A stretch of 64,000 nucleotides of DNA from Antedon mediterranea (GCF_964355755.1 NC_092677.1:3663001-3727000), one strand, 5' to 3'; counted from the stretch's first letter, positions 45,201 to 55,645 are shown. The notes: generated by a model not told the origin, from the sequence alone. A program made the numbers and translations.

Positions 45201-48200
45201 GACCACACCTCTCGTAAGTGACCACCTCTTTTAATGGACCACGACCTCTTTCTCTCTATTAAAGGACCACTTCTCATAATCGTCAGTGACGACTGTTTTA
45301 AAGGACCACCTCTCTTAACGACCCCACCTCTCGTAAGTGACGACCTCTTTTAAAGGACCACTTTCTCTGTTAGAGACTGCTTCTAATTATCGACCATATC
45401 TCGTAAGCGACCACCTTAACGACCACACCACTCGTCAGTGGCGACCTCTTTTAAAAAGCCAGCACCTCCTCTATTTAAGGACCGCTTCTCATAATCGACC
45501 TTCACCCGTTACATCGACCTCTGGAAAGTTACTACCTCTATTGAACGACCGCCGTCTCTGTTCAGGTGCCACTTCTCATCATTAACCATCTCCCGTAAGC
45601 GACCACCTCAACGACCACACCACTTGTCAGTGACGATCTCTTTTAAAGGACCACCACCTCTATTTAAGGACCGCGAGAGGTGTGATCGTTAAGAGAGATA
45701 GTCGCTTACGAGAGGTGGTCGATTATGAAAAGCGGTCCCTTAAAGGAGGAGGTGATCACTTCCGAGAGGTGGTCGATTATGATAAATGGTCCCTTAAAAG
45801 AGACGGTGGTCGTTCAATAGAGGTGGTCACTTACTAGAGGTCGTTGTGACGGGAGATAGTCGATTATGAGAAGCGGTCCTTTAATAGAGAGAAAAAGGTC
45901 GTGGTCCCTTAAAAGAGGTGGTCATTTACGAGAGGTGTGGTCGTTAAGAGAGATGGTCGCTTACGAGAGGTGATCGATTATGGAAAGCGGTTCCTTGTGA
46001 GAGGAGGTGATCAATTACGAGAGGTGGTCGATTATAAGAAGTGGTCCCTTAACAGAAACGGTGAAAGTTCAATAGAGGTGGGCAATTCAATTGAGAAGCG
46101 GTCCTTTAATAGAGAGAAATATGTCGTGGTCCCTTAAAAAAGGTGGTCATTTACGAGAGGTGGTCGCTTACAAGAGGTGCAGTGGTCGATTATTAGAAGC
46201 GGTCCCTTATGAGAGGAGGTGATCCCTGACAAGAGGTGGTCGATTATGAGAAGCGGTCCCTTAACAGAGATGGTAGCTTACGATGTGTGGAAAGACTGAT
46301 AGCTAAGTAAGCTAAGTAAAGATCGATGCATTTGCACATGATTTAGACATTTTTGTAAAATATGTAACATTTTCTACATTAGCTGGCGATAGTAACTACA
46401 TAAGCTGGGAGGCATTTTTCGTTACTACATAAGCTGGTGACCGTTTCTACATTAGCTGGTGTTGATTTTTATTTACTACATAAGCTGTTGGTGTTTCTAC
46501 ATAAGCTGGAGGTTTTACTACATAAGCGGTGGATTGTTCTACATTAACGGTTGTTTCGACATAAGCTGGCGTTTTCTACATTAACGGTTGTAACAGGCCC
46601 AATGCAAAACAACGTTAACGGAATATACTATGTATAAAGGAACTCCAAACCTTGAACAATATTTGTTAGATAAAACTAATTTTAAGAGTATCAATTTAAA
46701 ATTTAAAGCAAGATCAAACTCTCTGAGGGTCGTAGACGATCCTGGTCAAGTCATAACACAGGATTATGTAAGATGTGTAGTACTAACGAAAAAGAAACAG
46801 TAAACCACTTTTTATTTAAATGTCCTTCATTAAGCTCTGTTAGAAATGATGTATACTTGGATCTTAAGAACAACCTCATAGACAATAATTTAAGTATTTA
46901 CTGGGATAATTTTAATTGTGGATCTCAAGAATTAAAACACCACTTTATGCTAGACAATTTATTCACTGAAAATGAAACATTAGGAGAAATCTTTGATTTT
47001 TAATGAAAGCATGTGTTACTAGATCTACAATTTTACCAACATTGCCTCTCTCAACTAATTGATTAATATAGTAAACAAGCTACAGATATCTCTATGAGGA
47101 TGTATCTGTAAGTTTTATTTATTTATTTTTATTTATTTATTATCATATATTTTTGTTGTTCTGTTTTTATTTTTGTAAGTTATATATATTGTACATACAG
47201 TTTACGTATTATGTATTTTCATACAGATCTAATTAATTACTTAGTTTACATTTTGTTCTGATGTTATGTGTTAGTATTTAGAACTTTGTAGCTTATGTTA
47301 TTTGTATTTTGTCTGTAAATTGGATGCACCATTAACTGATAATGTGTGCCACCGATATAAAGGTGATTCCATGAATAAATAAATAGGTTTATTAGATATC
47401 GAACTTTGCATTGTATATAACAATTTCATTGATTCATCATGGAGTACGCCATTATACACCTAATAAAAGTGACACTGACATAGAAATTACCATTGTTTAT
47501 GAGCTTCGAATTAGGATGGAGAAATTTTCACAATGGATTAGCGATGGTGACAATTTATATTCAGCGGTATTAAAATTTCTTTCGTACAATAAAAATGGAG
47601 TTAGTTAAAGAGTTTTAATTGGCTCGTGTCAAGATCGTGTGAAGTAGGTATCATGACAAACGTACGCGCAACGCACGTGAATCGTTTAAGCTTGGTTCTT
47701 CCCACACTAGCGACACAACGTAACGCAACCTACGCAACGTAAAAAAATGCCCTTCTAATAATTGTGTTTGCCTCCCGGCCGCCTGCTTGTTGCGCGTCAA
47801 CGTTAGCAGACTTTGACCTGGTTCACCCCGAGTACGCGCTGTACTTTGTTTCCCAGTGTTCTTTTGCCTTGCGTTTGTTGCGTGAAATCAAACTGATTTC
47901 ATTTCCCGTAGCGATGTTGCGTTGGCGCAATGCACAATATCCGTTTGTCGCGTGTGATTGGTAAACTCATTTGCGTTGTCGCGTCCACGTTGTGCGAATC
48001 AAGCTTTAAGCGTGGTTCCCACTAGATACGCAACGCAATGACGTACTCGCAACGCAGACGAGTTGACCAATGACAAGCCACTGTTCGAATAATCCATCGC
48101 TTGTGATTGATCAAATCATTTACGTTGCGTTACGTCCTCTTGCGTTGCGTCTCTAGTGGGAACCACGCTTAAGGACAACGATCGAGAATACGCACTGCTT

Positions 48201-51200
48201 GCAAATTGTTGAATTTACTGTAGGCCTAATTATAAAATGACCCAGATTTATTTTCCCTTCCCCACCTAGTTTTAGTCGATTGTGTGACAGAAATCAAACT
48301 ATTTAATGTATTGTATTTTAAAAAGATATTTATTCAATAACAAACTACTTATTATTACGGTATACGATCTTTTGACCCGTGTGAACTGGGTTCTAGACTT
48401 GCGTGACTAATATTAATACCACCTATTATTACTATTACTATACATTTGTGTAAAGTTGCACTTTTATGGAGAGATACAGATCACATACCGTGCTTTTCAT
48501 TGTAACCCAGTCGAGTGATAATACAGGTAATCAATGTAGCCATTTAAAAAAATCGGTACAATGGGTGTGAGTCTTGAATTTAGGTTAATGAGATAAGTTT
48601 AAAGTTAGTGTACATCGTCCGTTATCTTTAATAGTTATTCATGGTTGCTCTTCCTATTATAAGAGGCATTTAAACAAGTGACTTTATTTTACAACTCCTG
48701 TGAGTTTGCTTTTGGCTGTCATGATTGACTTCGTTTGTGAAAAAAATGAGCCGGAGGCCTGTTATCGTTGAATGAAGAACAATTTTCAAAATTAGCTTTG
48801 GTTTAAAATTCGATTTAAATCTGTAGTGTGGAATGCATTGTTATTGTCATATAAATCCATGTCTACACTATTGAACTTTATGTGACAAAAAATGTGATGT
48901 GCCCATATATGAACATGATGATGTCATATCACTACTATATTTGGGCATATCACTACCATATTTGGGCACATCACACTAGTTTGATAGTGTAGACAGAGCT
49001 TAATTAAGTCATATAAAATATTTATTTTATTTGAAGAAAATAGGTTTATTTTGAGTTTATGAAATCATATTTTTGTATATTAATATGATGATTGTTTGTT
49101 TATCAGGTGCATATTCAAAATGCCACACTGGCAGGAGGAGTTGCTGTCGGATCATCTGCTGACTTAATGATCCACCCGTGGGGTGCCCTTATCATTGGAA
49201 CACTAGCTGGCATCCTGTCCACCATTGGTTATACCTATTTCACGGTAAATATCCATTTTCCAAAATTAAGATTATTCATAAACAGGACCACTGCGGGGAC
49301 AGAGGTTTATAAAAACCGAGACAAATAAAAAACAAGACCACTGCGGGGACCAAGGTTTCTTAAAAAAGATCACAAAACAAGACCACTGCGGGGACCGAGG
49401 TTTCTTAAAAAAGATCACTACAAAACAAGACCACTGCGGGGACCGAGGTTTCTATAAACAGAAATCAATTGCATTTTTTTTTATTGAAAAAAAAACATAC
49501 ATACCCCAGTGCTGTGTGTGTAATTTGAAACTTATGAAGGGTTGGTCTGTATTTACTAATGGTTAACTCTTCTGGAAAGCAATAAAAACATTCACATGCA
49601 CTGAGTATAAGTACAGTATACTAAGCATTCCTATATCTATCCTCCATGTATGTAATATTTTGTATTTTCTACAATTTTCCCAGCCCTGCTTATCCAGCAA
49701 AGCTAAGGTCCATGACACATGTGGAGTGAATAATTTGCATGGCATGCCAGGTGTTCTGGCTGGGATCATTGCTGCCATTGTTGTCAGTTTTGCTGATGAG
49801 GACACTTATGGGGACAGGTAGGGTAAAATTAAATATTGTCGCGCTGGGTAGAGATACAATTTAAATAAGACAAACATTAAATCAAAATGATAATGCAAAC
49901 AAAAAGAAATGCCAAGCTTTTAGAATAACACTATTCTGTACCTTCATAATACTGTATATAATATAGGTTGTACATAACATTACCTTACAATAACACATTC
50001 CTATAACTATTTTATTTACACATACAATTTATTTATTTCAGTCTTTACTCGCAATTCCCCGCACTTGTGCCGGCCAACAATACTGCAGAATTCACGGAGC
50101 TTGCTTCCAGAATTGAGGGCCTTGAACCTGGCGATGGTCGCAGTGCCAGTACGCAGGCTGGCTATCAGATGGTTGCCCTCATTGTCACGCTTGCCTTCGC
50201 TATTGTAGGAGGCGCAATTACAGGTAAGGAAACCGAGAGATTATAGTTATTATAACCACTTCTTTGTAGGGATGTGTGTTTGATGTTATGCAGTTCTTAC
50301 ACTGATGTAGCCACGATAAATGAAGTGGTCCGGTTTTCATAAGCCACTGGGTTGTGTCAAAGGCCTCTGTGAAAAAGTGGTCAGGTTGAAACCTTACCAA
50401 CCGTTCTGGTGGCTGGTTACGGCCCTGGACTATCATTGAGAAGACTGACATGATTTTGAACTAATATATTGACTTTATTTTTACATTAAGGGTTCATACT
50501 TAAGCTGCCAATATGGGATCCATCCCAAGAAGATGAACTATTTGAGGACGAACCATATTGGGAGGTAAGTTTTATTTAAACAAATATCCCTAGTTGTATA
50601 GTCAAGGGTTGCGGTACAGCATGCATCTTCAAAAAGGAATTAATTAAGTAAAGCTCGGTCTACACTATTAAACTAGTTTGACAAAAAAAATGTGTGATGT
50701 GCACAAATATGGTAGTGATATACAGTACCTAAATATGGTAGTGACAGTACCTAAATATGGTAGTGATGACATCATCATGTCCATATATGGGCACGTCATC
50801 ACGTTTGTTTTGTCCATAAAGTATGATATTGTAGACAGAGCTGAAGAGTTGTTGTTTATAAAGTGATTGTATGAAAACCCAGGCATATTACAGTACATGC
50901 ACCTGTCTTGTAATCTAGAATATTATATGATAGTGTCTGCTTCTAATCAGAATATTGGGCCCAGGTAGTGTTAATAAATCATAAAATGATAGCCAAACAC
51001 AGCTTGATCCGTACCCTTTCTCAGTGACCCTAAACAGAGCAGACATTCCAATCAAGACTTAAAGCACTTGTTTAACATCAAAACAAATGCACAAATGCAT
51101 TGGCATAACAATATTAGATTTAATGAATAACAAACATAGGTTATTGTAGTAGTAAGGAATCATGTCAAAAATACTGCAGTAACTACATTTTTTAATGAAT

Positions 51201-54200
51201 AAAATATATAAGTTACTGCAGTAGACATTGTCGTACCATAAACAAAGTGATCATGTCAAAATACTTACTGCAGTAACTGCATTTTTTAATGAATAAAATA
51301 TATAGGTTACTGCATTAGACATTGTTGTACCATAAACAAAGGTCATGTCAAAAATACTTACTGCAGTAACTGCATTTTTTAATGAATAAAACATATAGGT
51401 TACTGCAGTAGACATTGTTGTACCATAAACAAAGGTCATGTCAAAAATACTTACTGCAGTAACTACATTTTTTAATGAATAAAACATATAGGTTACTGCA
51501 TTAGATATTGTTGTACCATAAACAAAGGTCATGTCAAAATTAGTTACTGCAGTAACTGCATTTTTCACAGCTTTTATACATACAAAAAAACACATTTAAA
51601 CAAAAGCAAAATCACAAGTTAAAACAGGTGAAATAACAAACAAACAGCTACTGTAAAGTAAATGTACTTTTACTTCAGTAGCTGCAGTAGAGTAATTTTG
51701 AAACGATGAGATTTGTCCAAATTATCGAAGAGTTAAGAGAACTATAGCATACAATTATACCAATTGACAATTTGTTTTTTTTTTACTGCCTTTTCACATT
51801 TTTTTTCCTCTGATCCTAATTGATTTGTACTGAAACACTTGAGAGAAATTTATTGCACAAAAGTTGCAATTTAAGTGATTAATTGTCAGTATGTCAGTTG
51901 GTCCATAGGTTAAACTGTAGTTTTACTAATTGAAAGTCAATCTGCAGTCAAAAAGAAAAATTTAAAAAGTCCCCTAGCTACCAATTTAGTAACTCAAAAA
52001 AATGATTTATTGCAAAAACAATCTTAGCAGTATTTTGATGAGTGGGCTACTGACAGGAATTGGCCAAAAGTTGAATTTATAGTTAATATCTTTCACCATC
52101 TGCACACACAGCAGGTACTATGATAAAAAAAATATCAAAATTTACATTTCCCAAGTAAAATATAAGACTAAAATTCTAGATATTTATAAAGGGTGAAACA
52201 AAATGGAATATTGTAAAAGACTGAACTTTATTAACATATGAACAGATGCAATGTTTTATGCAATACTTTTGACATCTTTTTTACATGCAATTTGACCATT
52301 TGTTGGTCAGCATTCTTTGGAAATAAAAAGAAAATATATTTTATTATTTATTTTATGTCTTTAGGCAATGTGGCCAAGGATTACCAATAGTGAATTAATC
52401 ACTGTCCTCAGATAGGTGGTAATCCCCCTGATACAGGGGCTATTGTGTGAACCAGTTCACCGGGGTAACCCCCTACTCTTTTTCGAATAATGAACTAGGT
52501 TTCTTTAAAGTACACACAGGTTATAACTGTGTACACTGGACCTACGTTTATAGTCCTTATCCGAGAAGACTTGTTCCACCACCAGAACTAGGAGCGAGAC
52601 GGCCTCGAACCCTTACCGATGTTGTTGTTGGCTCTTTAGGTACGGTAAACGGCGCCCCTGCCTTAACCGCTTGGCCATATGACTCACTCAATATATATAA
52701 TGTAGTATATTAAATTGACACAGCAGTTCAATTTATTTACAGTCAAGTGAAAAATGGCAAAAGGTTTACTTTCTAGGATATTTATTATTTATATGTATTT
52801 GTTTTGACATCTATTGTAGCATGACCACAGTGGTGATTTTACCATTAGTTTTTTCCTCTAACTGTTTAATTAAAACTGATGTGAGTTTTAGTGCTTAGGT
52901 CTAGGTTGCTTGACAGTTTTAGGCCTAAAGTTGCATTGTTTTTTTACAGGGAATTGAATCAACCTACCAAGTGAAAAAGGCTAAAAATGAAAGAGATTTA
53001 GGCTTAGAAGAAGCAGTTAACGAAACTACAACTTTGCAATAAATTGTAACAAAATTTAAGACAGCTACTGGCAACCTTTTTACTCAAAGCTGCTTAGTTA
53101 GTTAATAAATAGGAAAGTTGACATCTACAATTAAAGTCAAATAATACATAATCGAATATATAATTTTATTTTTAATAGTGTTTATTTCTATCCTGATAAT
53201 TATTTTATATCATATTTTATATTTAGTTGATCTATTATTAATATTAGTATTACTTTTTTTCTCTTTTGTGGGGGCAACCCACTTTTATTGCAATGATCAT
53301 GGTGAAGGTTACAGTATGTCTATTTATCAATGTATTACTTAATGTTTTATTTCATATGTTCTTTAGTGATAAAAATTATGTTATGCGGAGTAGCTTTGCG
53401 CCAGGGAGTTGAGTAGGCCAAAACATCTGTCTAATTTTTTATAGTGGTTTAAGAAAATGGTGTGAAATATTTATTGTAACATGAGCAATTTATATAAAGA
53501 ACAAGCCTTCATTAGCCAATTTTTTCAGGGGTGGTGGTGTCTCTTTTTTCACAAATGTGGCAAAAATGTCTATAGGCATATTTTTAAAACACTTCCGCTG
53601 CTAGTTGAAAAGCGGTGTAGGGCATTTATTAGAACTAGGTACCTGGCAACACGTTTGTAGAATGTTTTATTTAATTCATATCCTCAAGTTCAAATTATCT
53701 TTATTGTGTAATAGGTATAAAACCAAAAATGGTTGACAAAACACCTTTAAAAATGGGTTCATATATTCCAGGTCAACCAATGACAAAATATTTAGTGGTT
53801 TTATTTTTCTATACAATAATTCAAAAAGACTGTAAAGGTTGAAAAAAAAATTCTTAAAAAAAGGTCTTAAAATTCTTTTGGTAAAGTAACCTTGGTAAGT
53901 ACATGTAAAGGGCTTAGTACTATGAGTGAAAGAGTTATAACTATTTTGTAATGTCAGAGGATCAGAGGTCTTGGAATTTATAATTGGCCCACCAAATTCA
54001 AGGAGCCCACTTTAAATTTTATGGGTCCATAAAAACTTATGAAAACAAATAGGAACAAAAAAAAGTTTAAAATGCAGTTTTAAATTGCTACAGGCTAATT
54101 AATAGCTTTTCATAATTTTCAGGGTAAATAATTTAAAGGACAACTTGACCGGAACCATATTTTAACAATGTATTAAGGATGTACATATGATTTCAGAACC

Positions 54201-54704
54201 ATCGCGAGATTAAGGATATAGCCGCACGCGCTCGCCGTACAGCCGTCGCTGTAAATTTCTGTGACGTCACAGGTGCATCGCAAAATTGACGTCATGAGTT
54301 TTCTGGCAAAGTCTCACAAATCGCGAAAATTTCTAGTAAACACACTTTGTAAATAAATCTTAAAAAATATAAATGTTGATTTTTTTTATTGTTTCTTTTG
54401 CTTATCCGGACTTATAAAGTAGATTTTGCGATGCACCTGTGACGTCACAGCAATTGACAGCGACGGCTGTACAGCAATATCCTTATTCTTGTGATGGTTC
54501 TGAAATCATATGTACATCCCTTATACGTTGTTAAAATATGGTCCTCGGTCAAGTTGTCCTTTAATCTGTAAAATGTTTGTGTATTGGTGAGTCAAACGTC
54601 ACCATCTAATTAGTATTCCCTTGTATATCTTGCAGGATATTGAGAAAGAACCAATGATGAAATACGCAGATAAAGAACAAAACCAATCAGAAAGCAAAAT
54701 CTAG
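36222..54704 (+). CDS. Rh-type ammonium transporter (RHBG/RHCG-like)
   Basis: Multi-membrane-span ammonia channel of the Amt/Rh family, expected in the plasma membrane. Coding exons: 36222-36279, 37767-37931, 39443-39626, 40723-40873, 41568-41712, 42081-42244, 49107-49244, 49684-49817, 50042-50223, 50491-50564, then one of two last exons; all phases agree, giving 495 or 487 residues. The Met at 36222 adds a hydrophilic N-terminus before the usual [16 protein letters not shown]. Family marks: [45 protein letters not shown] and [12 protein letters not shown] (the two pore histidines), FWPSFNAA, and [13 protein letters not shown]. Length matches vertebrate Rh glycoproteins. Intron 6 (6.9 kb) is full of mobile elements. 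The subtype cannot be resolved by eye. Confidence 0.95.
38010..38334 (+). mobile_element. tRNA-derived SINE, family 1
   Basis: Head GAGTGAGTGGCCGAGCGGTTAAG has the box A of a tRNA-Leu/Ser-like promoter. The body contains CACTCCATGGTTCTGGTGG and CGGATAAGGACTATAAACCG, and the tail CCCAGTATAAAGAATAAATA. Close copy at 58190-58497. It lies in Rh intron 2. It is not a tRNA gene, because no cloverleaf closes. Confidence 0.85.
38440..38580. mobile_element. MITE family 1, rearranged partial copies
   Basis: GCTGGTGTAGACAAAGCTCT (right end) is followed by AGCTCTGTCTACACTACCAAAC (left end) and half of the body, so two partial copies abut end to end. Confidence 0.7.
40478..40572. mobile_element. MITE family 2, left half
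   Basis: Starts TTAAGCGTGGTTCCCACTAG followed by ACGTAACGCAAGGACGTAAC and TGAATTGACCAATCACAAGC. The full hairpin is at 48004-48176. Confidence 0.75.
42305..42366. mobile_element. MITE family 2, right end
   Basis: TTGCGTTGCGTTTACGTCCT then TTCTAGTGGGAACCAAGCTTTA, the complement of the family 2 left end, just after Rh exon 6. Confidence 0.7.
42367..42570 (+). repeat. about 20-bp minisatellite
   Basis: Ten or so irregular units of GCGTACCATGGAGGCCCTGG in the start of Rh intron 6, directly after the MITE 2 end. Open frames on both strands here are repeat artefacts. Confidence 0.9.
43320..43586 (+). repeat. dispersed repeat around the intron-6 retrotransposon, 5' side
   Basis: Two tandem-like copies of GGATTAGGATTAACGTA, ATAGGACGGAT and ATAAATT(C/T)AGGTT separated by GATATCGAACCTTGCAGGG. 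After the retrotransposon (47395 onward) GATATCGAACTTTGCA and ATTACCATTGTTTATGAGCT recur, so the element entered one copy of this repeat or the repeat was duplicated with it. Confidence 0.65.
44130..44540 (+). pseudogene. retrotransposon RT thumb fragment
   Basis: Longest open piece of the intron-6 element, 136 codons: [18 protein letters not shown], then [17 protein letters not shown] and [20 protein letters not shown], the helical post-catalytic region of a non-LTR RT. It is not part of the Rh protein. Confidence 0.8.
44730..46600. mobile_element. 1.87-kb foldback element built of short repeats
   Basis: A near-continuous inverted repeat with its axis near 45665. The outer arms (44730-45000 against 46320-46600) start GGCCCTGTTACAACCG or GGGCCTGTTACAACCG and contain many AGCTTATGTAG(T/A)AA units. 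The inner arms (45030-45660 against 45665-46280) are irregular tandem runs of CGACCACCTCTCGTAAG and CGGTCCCTTA types, complementary across the axis. No coding capacity. It splits the retrotransposon remnant. I see no clean target-site duplication (TTTACAAA on the left, AATGCAAA on the right at best). Confidence 0.9.
46773..47003 (+). pseudogene. retrotransposon C-terminal zinc-knuckle fragment
   Basis: [19 protein letters not shown] with conserved Cys/His spacing, then a [16 protein letters not shown] end with a stop. It is the C-terminus of the element whose RT lies on the other side of the foldback insert. Confidence 0.75.
47396..47600 (+). repeat. dispersed repeat around the intron-6 retrotransposon, 3' side
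   Basis: GATATCGAACTTTGCA, AATAAAAGTGACACTGACAT and ATTACCATTGTTTATGAGCT match the 5' side segment around 43410-43515. Confidence 0.65.
47636..48003. repeat. MITE family 2 fragments
   Basis: Pieces of the family: AGCTTGGTTCTTCCCACACTAGCGAC and ACGTAACGCAACCTACGCAA at 47690-47745, GTTGCGTTGGCGCAA, and TTGCGTTGTCGCGTCC at the end. Strong ACGCAA/TTGCGT enrichment. Probably one or two old copies with a longer interior. Confidence 0.6.
48004..48176. mobile_element. MITE family 2, full hairpin
   Basis: Ends TTTAAGCGTGGTTCCCACTA and TAGTGGGAACCACGCTTAAG. Arms continue with ACGCAACGCAA against TTGCGTTGCGT, and the centre has GACCAATGACAAGCCACTG. About 170 bp, no coding capacity, flanked by TTAA-like sequence. 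Three partial relatives lie in the same gene. Confidence 0.88.
48850..49004. mobile_element. MITE family 1, full copy
   Basis: Ends CCATGTCTACACTATTGAAC and TTTGATAGTGTAGACAGAGCTTA. The interior has two CATATCACTACCATATTTGGG-like units in inverse orientation relative to most other copies. It is 100 bp upstream of Rh exon 7. Confidence 0.88.
49275..49462 (+). repeat. about 47-55-bp tandem repeat
   Basis: Four units containing GACCACTGCGGGGACCGAGG and TTTCTTAAAAAAGATCACTA, directly downstream of Rh exon 7 in intron 7. Confidence 0.9.
50650..50845. mobile_element. MITE family 1 copy with expanded centre
   Basis: Ends AGCTCGGTCTACACTATTAAAC and TATGATATTGTAGACAGAGCTGA. The AAATATGGTAGTGAYA unit is present three times. 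It lies in the last shared intron of the Rh gene. Confidence 0.85.
51120..51565 (+). repeat. 92-94-bp tandem repeat, about 4.5 units
   Basis: Units with TTACTGCAGTAACTGCATTT, AATGAATAAAACATATAGG and GACATTGTTGTACCATAAAC at offsets of 92-94 bp. Each carries the palindrome TTACTGCAGTAA. It is in the Rh intron before the first alternative last exon. The minus-strand open frame is a repeat artefact. Confidence 0.92.
52385..52692 (-). mobile_element. tRNA-derived SINE, family 1 (diverged)
   Basis: Read on the minus strand: GAGTGAGTCATATGGCCAAGCGGTTAAGGC head, a box B-like GGGTTCGAGGCC, then CTAGTTCTGGTGGTGGAACA, CGGATAAGGACTATAAACGT, GGTCCAGTGTACAC and GGGGGTTACCCCGGTGAAC. The gene-like stretch between head and body differs from the copies at 38010 and 58190, so it is another subfamily. 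Confidence 0.8.
52950..53042 (+). CDS. Rh gene alternative last exon a
   Basis: Follows a TTTTTTTACAG acceptor. Thirty codons plus stop, phase 0, directly compatible with the exon ending at 50564. It encodes a hydrophilic, charged tail ([20 protein letters not shown]...). Its acidic and basic mix suits a cytosolic Rh C-terminus. Choice of this exon gives the 495-residue form. Confidence 0.7.
   Translation, partial: GIESTYQVKKAKNERDLGLEEAVNETTTLQ
53043..54132. other. 3' UTR of last exon a and intron before last exon b
   Basis: AT-rich, no ORF of note. AATAAA-type polyadenylation signals are present near 53038 and 53104. Nothing else is supported. Confidence 0.4.
54133..54564. mobile_element. 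TTAA-flanked 430-bp hairpin element
   Basis: Begins TTAAAGGACAACTTGACCG and ends with its complement CGGTCAAGTTGTCCTTTAA. Arms of about 165 bp pair well, including ATGTACATATGATTTCAGAA on the left. TTAA at both edges suggests a piggyBac-type target. It contains three full TGACGTCA (CRE-like) octamers at 54262, 54287 and 54440. It sits 71 bp upstream of the second alternative Rh last exon. Confidence 0.9.
54636..54704 (+). CDS. Rh gene alternative last exon b
   Basis: Follows TATATCTTGCAG. Twenty-two codons plus stop in phase 0, so it can replace exon a after 50564. It encodes [20 protein letters not shown] and a short end. It gives the 487-residue form. No similarity to tail a is visible except charge. 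Confidence 0.65.
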   Translation, partial: DIEKEPMMKYADKEQNQSESKI

Positions 54705-55406
54705 AAAAATGCCGTCGTCCAATCAGGTATCAATAATAAAAGTTGCTGCTGCAAAAAACAATTTAAACTAATTTAAGTTTTAAATCTGGATAATATTGGA
54801 ATATTGAATTACTAATTATATCTATGTATTTCATCATTCTTTATAAGAATTATGTCCAGAATTATGTGATTTGAGAACAAAAATGATTTTGAGAGTTTCA
54901 CTTTTTCACTTCACAGACATTTCATAAACTTGTCTTCCATATTTCATGATCAATACAATATTTTTGTACAGTAAAAAATAATAAATTGTATTATTACTTT
55001 ATAAGGTACAGTAGCTGTACATTGACTCCAATTTTGATCCAAATACTGTACTTTTACATTTAAAATAGAGTAATGTAGTGTACTTCTTTGTACTGTATAA
55101 GTATTGTACTAAAGTACTATTAATGTAAAGTAATGTTACAAGTAATAACAAAACCAAGTGTGTTGAACTCTATTAATTCATTACAAAAATACATTAATAT
55201 TTTTTAATTCTTTAGTATCATATGTTAGTTAGTGGGTAGCATAGTAGACAAAATGTCTAAGATAATTTGACAACTTTGAGGAGAAATTTTCCAAAGTTAA
55301 GGAGAAATATTGTATATACAACAATGGATTTTTCTCTGTAATTGTCAATGTAGAGAGCATAGTTTAGGGGCCAGCAGATAATGTAGTTTTTGTTAAATGT
55401 ATACTG

Positions 55407-55645
55407 TATATCCTCGGGTATAATCCCACTTCAGGTCTAATCCCACCCCCCTACTTTATGTATGGTTTTACAAACAGGCATATCTCCAAGTATAATCCCA
55501 GTATTGACTTTTGGTCTGTCTCTAGTCAGTTCTGAGGAGAAATACTTACCAATAATTTTCCTGAACCAGGGCATAGTCCACCCACCAAAGTCAGCCCAAT
55601 TTCGTGTTCTTAGTGGGGTGGGATTATAACAGAGGATATACGACA
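55407..55645. mobile_element. about 235-bp short-TIR element
   Basis: Ends GTATATCCTCGGGTATAATCCCAC and, inverted, CGTATATCCTCTGTTATAATCCCAC, with a further AAGTATAATCCCAG inside. The minus-strand open frame across it has no recognised domain. Probable MITE inserted at a TA or similar site. Confidence 0.7.

Larger units (their letters stand above)
43587..47395 (+). mobile_element. decayed non-LTR retrotransposon in Rh intron 6
   Basis: RT motif [19 protein letters not shown] at 43660-43713; a [16 protein letters not shown]-like block near 43850 with stops; degenerate DDVV-like sequence near 43970; [16 protein letters not shown] in the open frame 44130-44540; a C-terminal CX2CX9HX4C knuckle ([19 protein letters not shown]) near 46770-46830; and a 3' tail ending CCATGAATAAATAAATAG. 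Many stops and shifts show it is dead. It is split by the foldback element at 44730-46600 between the thumb region and the zinc knuckle. Confidence 0.85.

Noticed and set aside
45015-46137. Open frames on both strands inside the foldback element
   Set aside because: They read degenerate CCACCTCTCGTAAG-type repeats; no domain and palindromic origin.
51251-51595. 114-codon minus-strand frame with internal repeats
   Set aside because: Entirely made of the 92-94-bp tandem repeat in an Rh intron.
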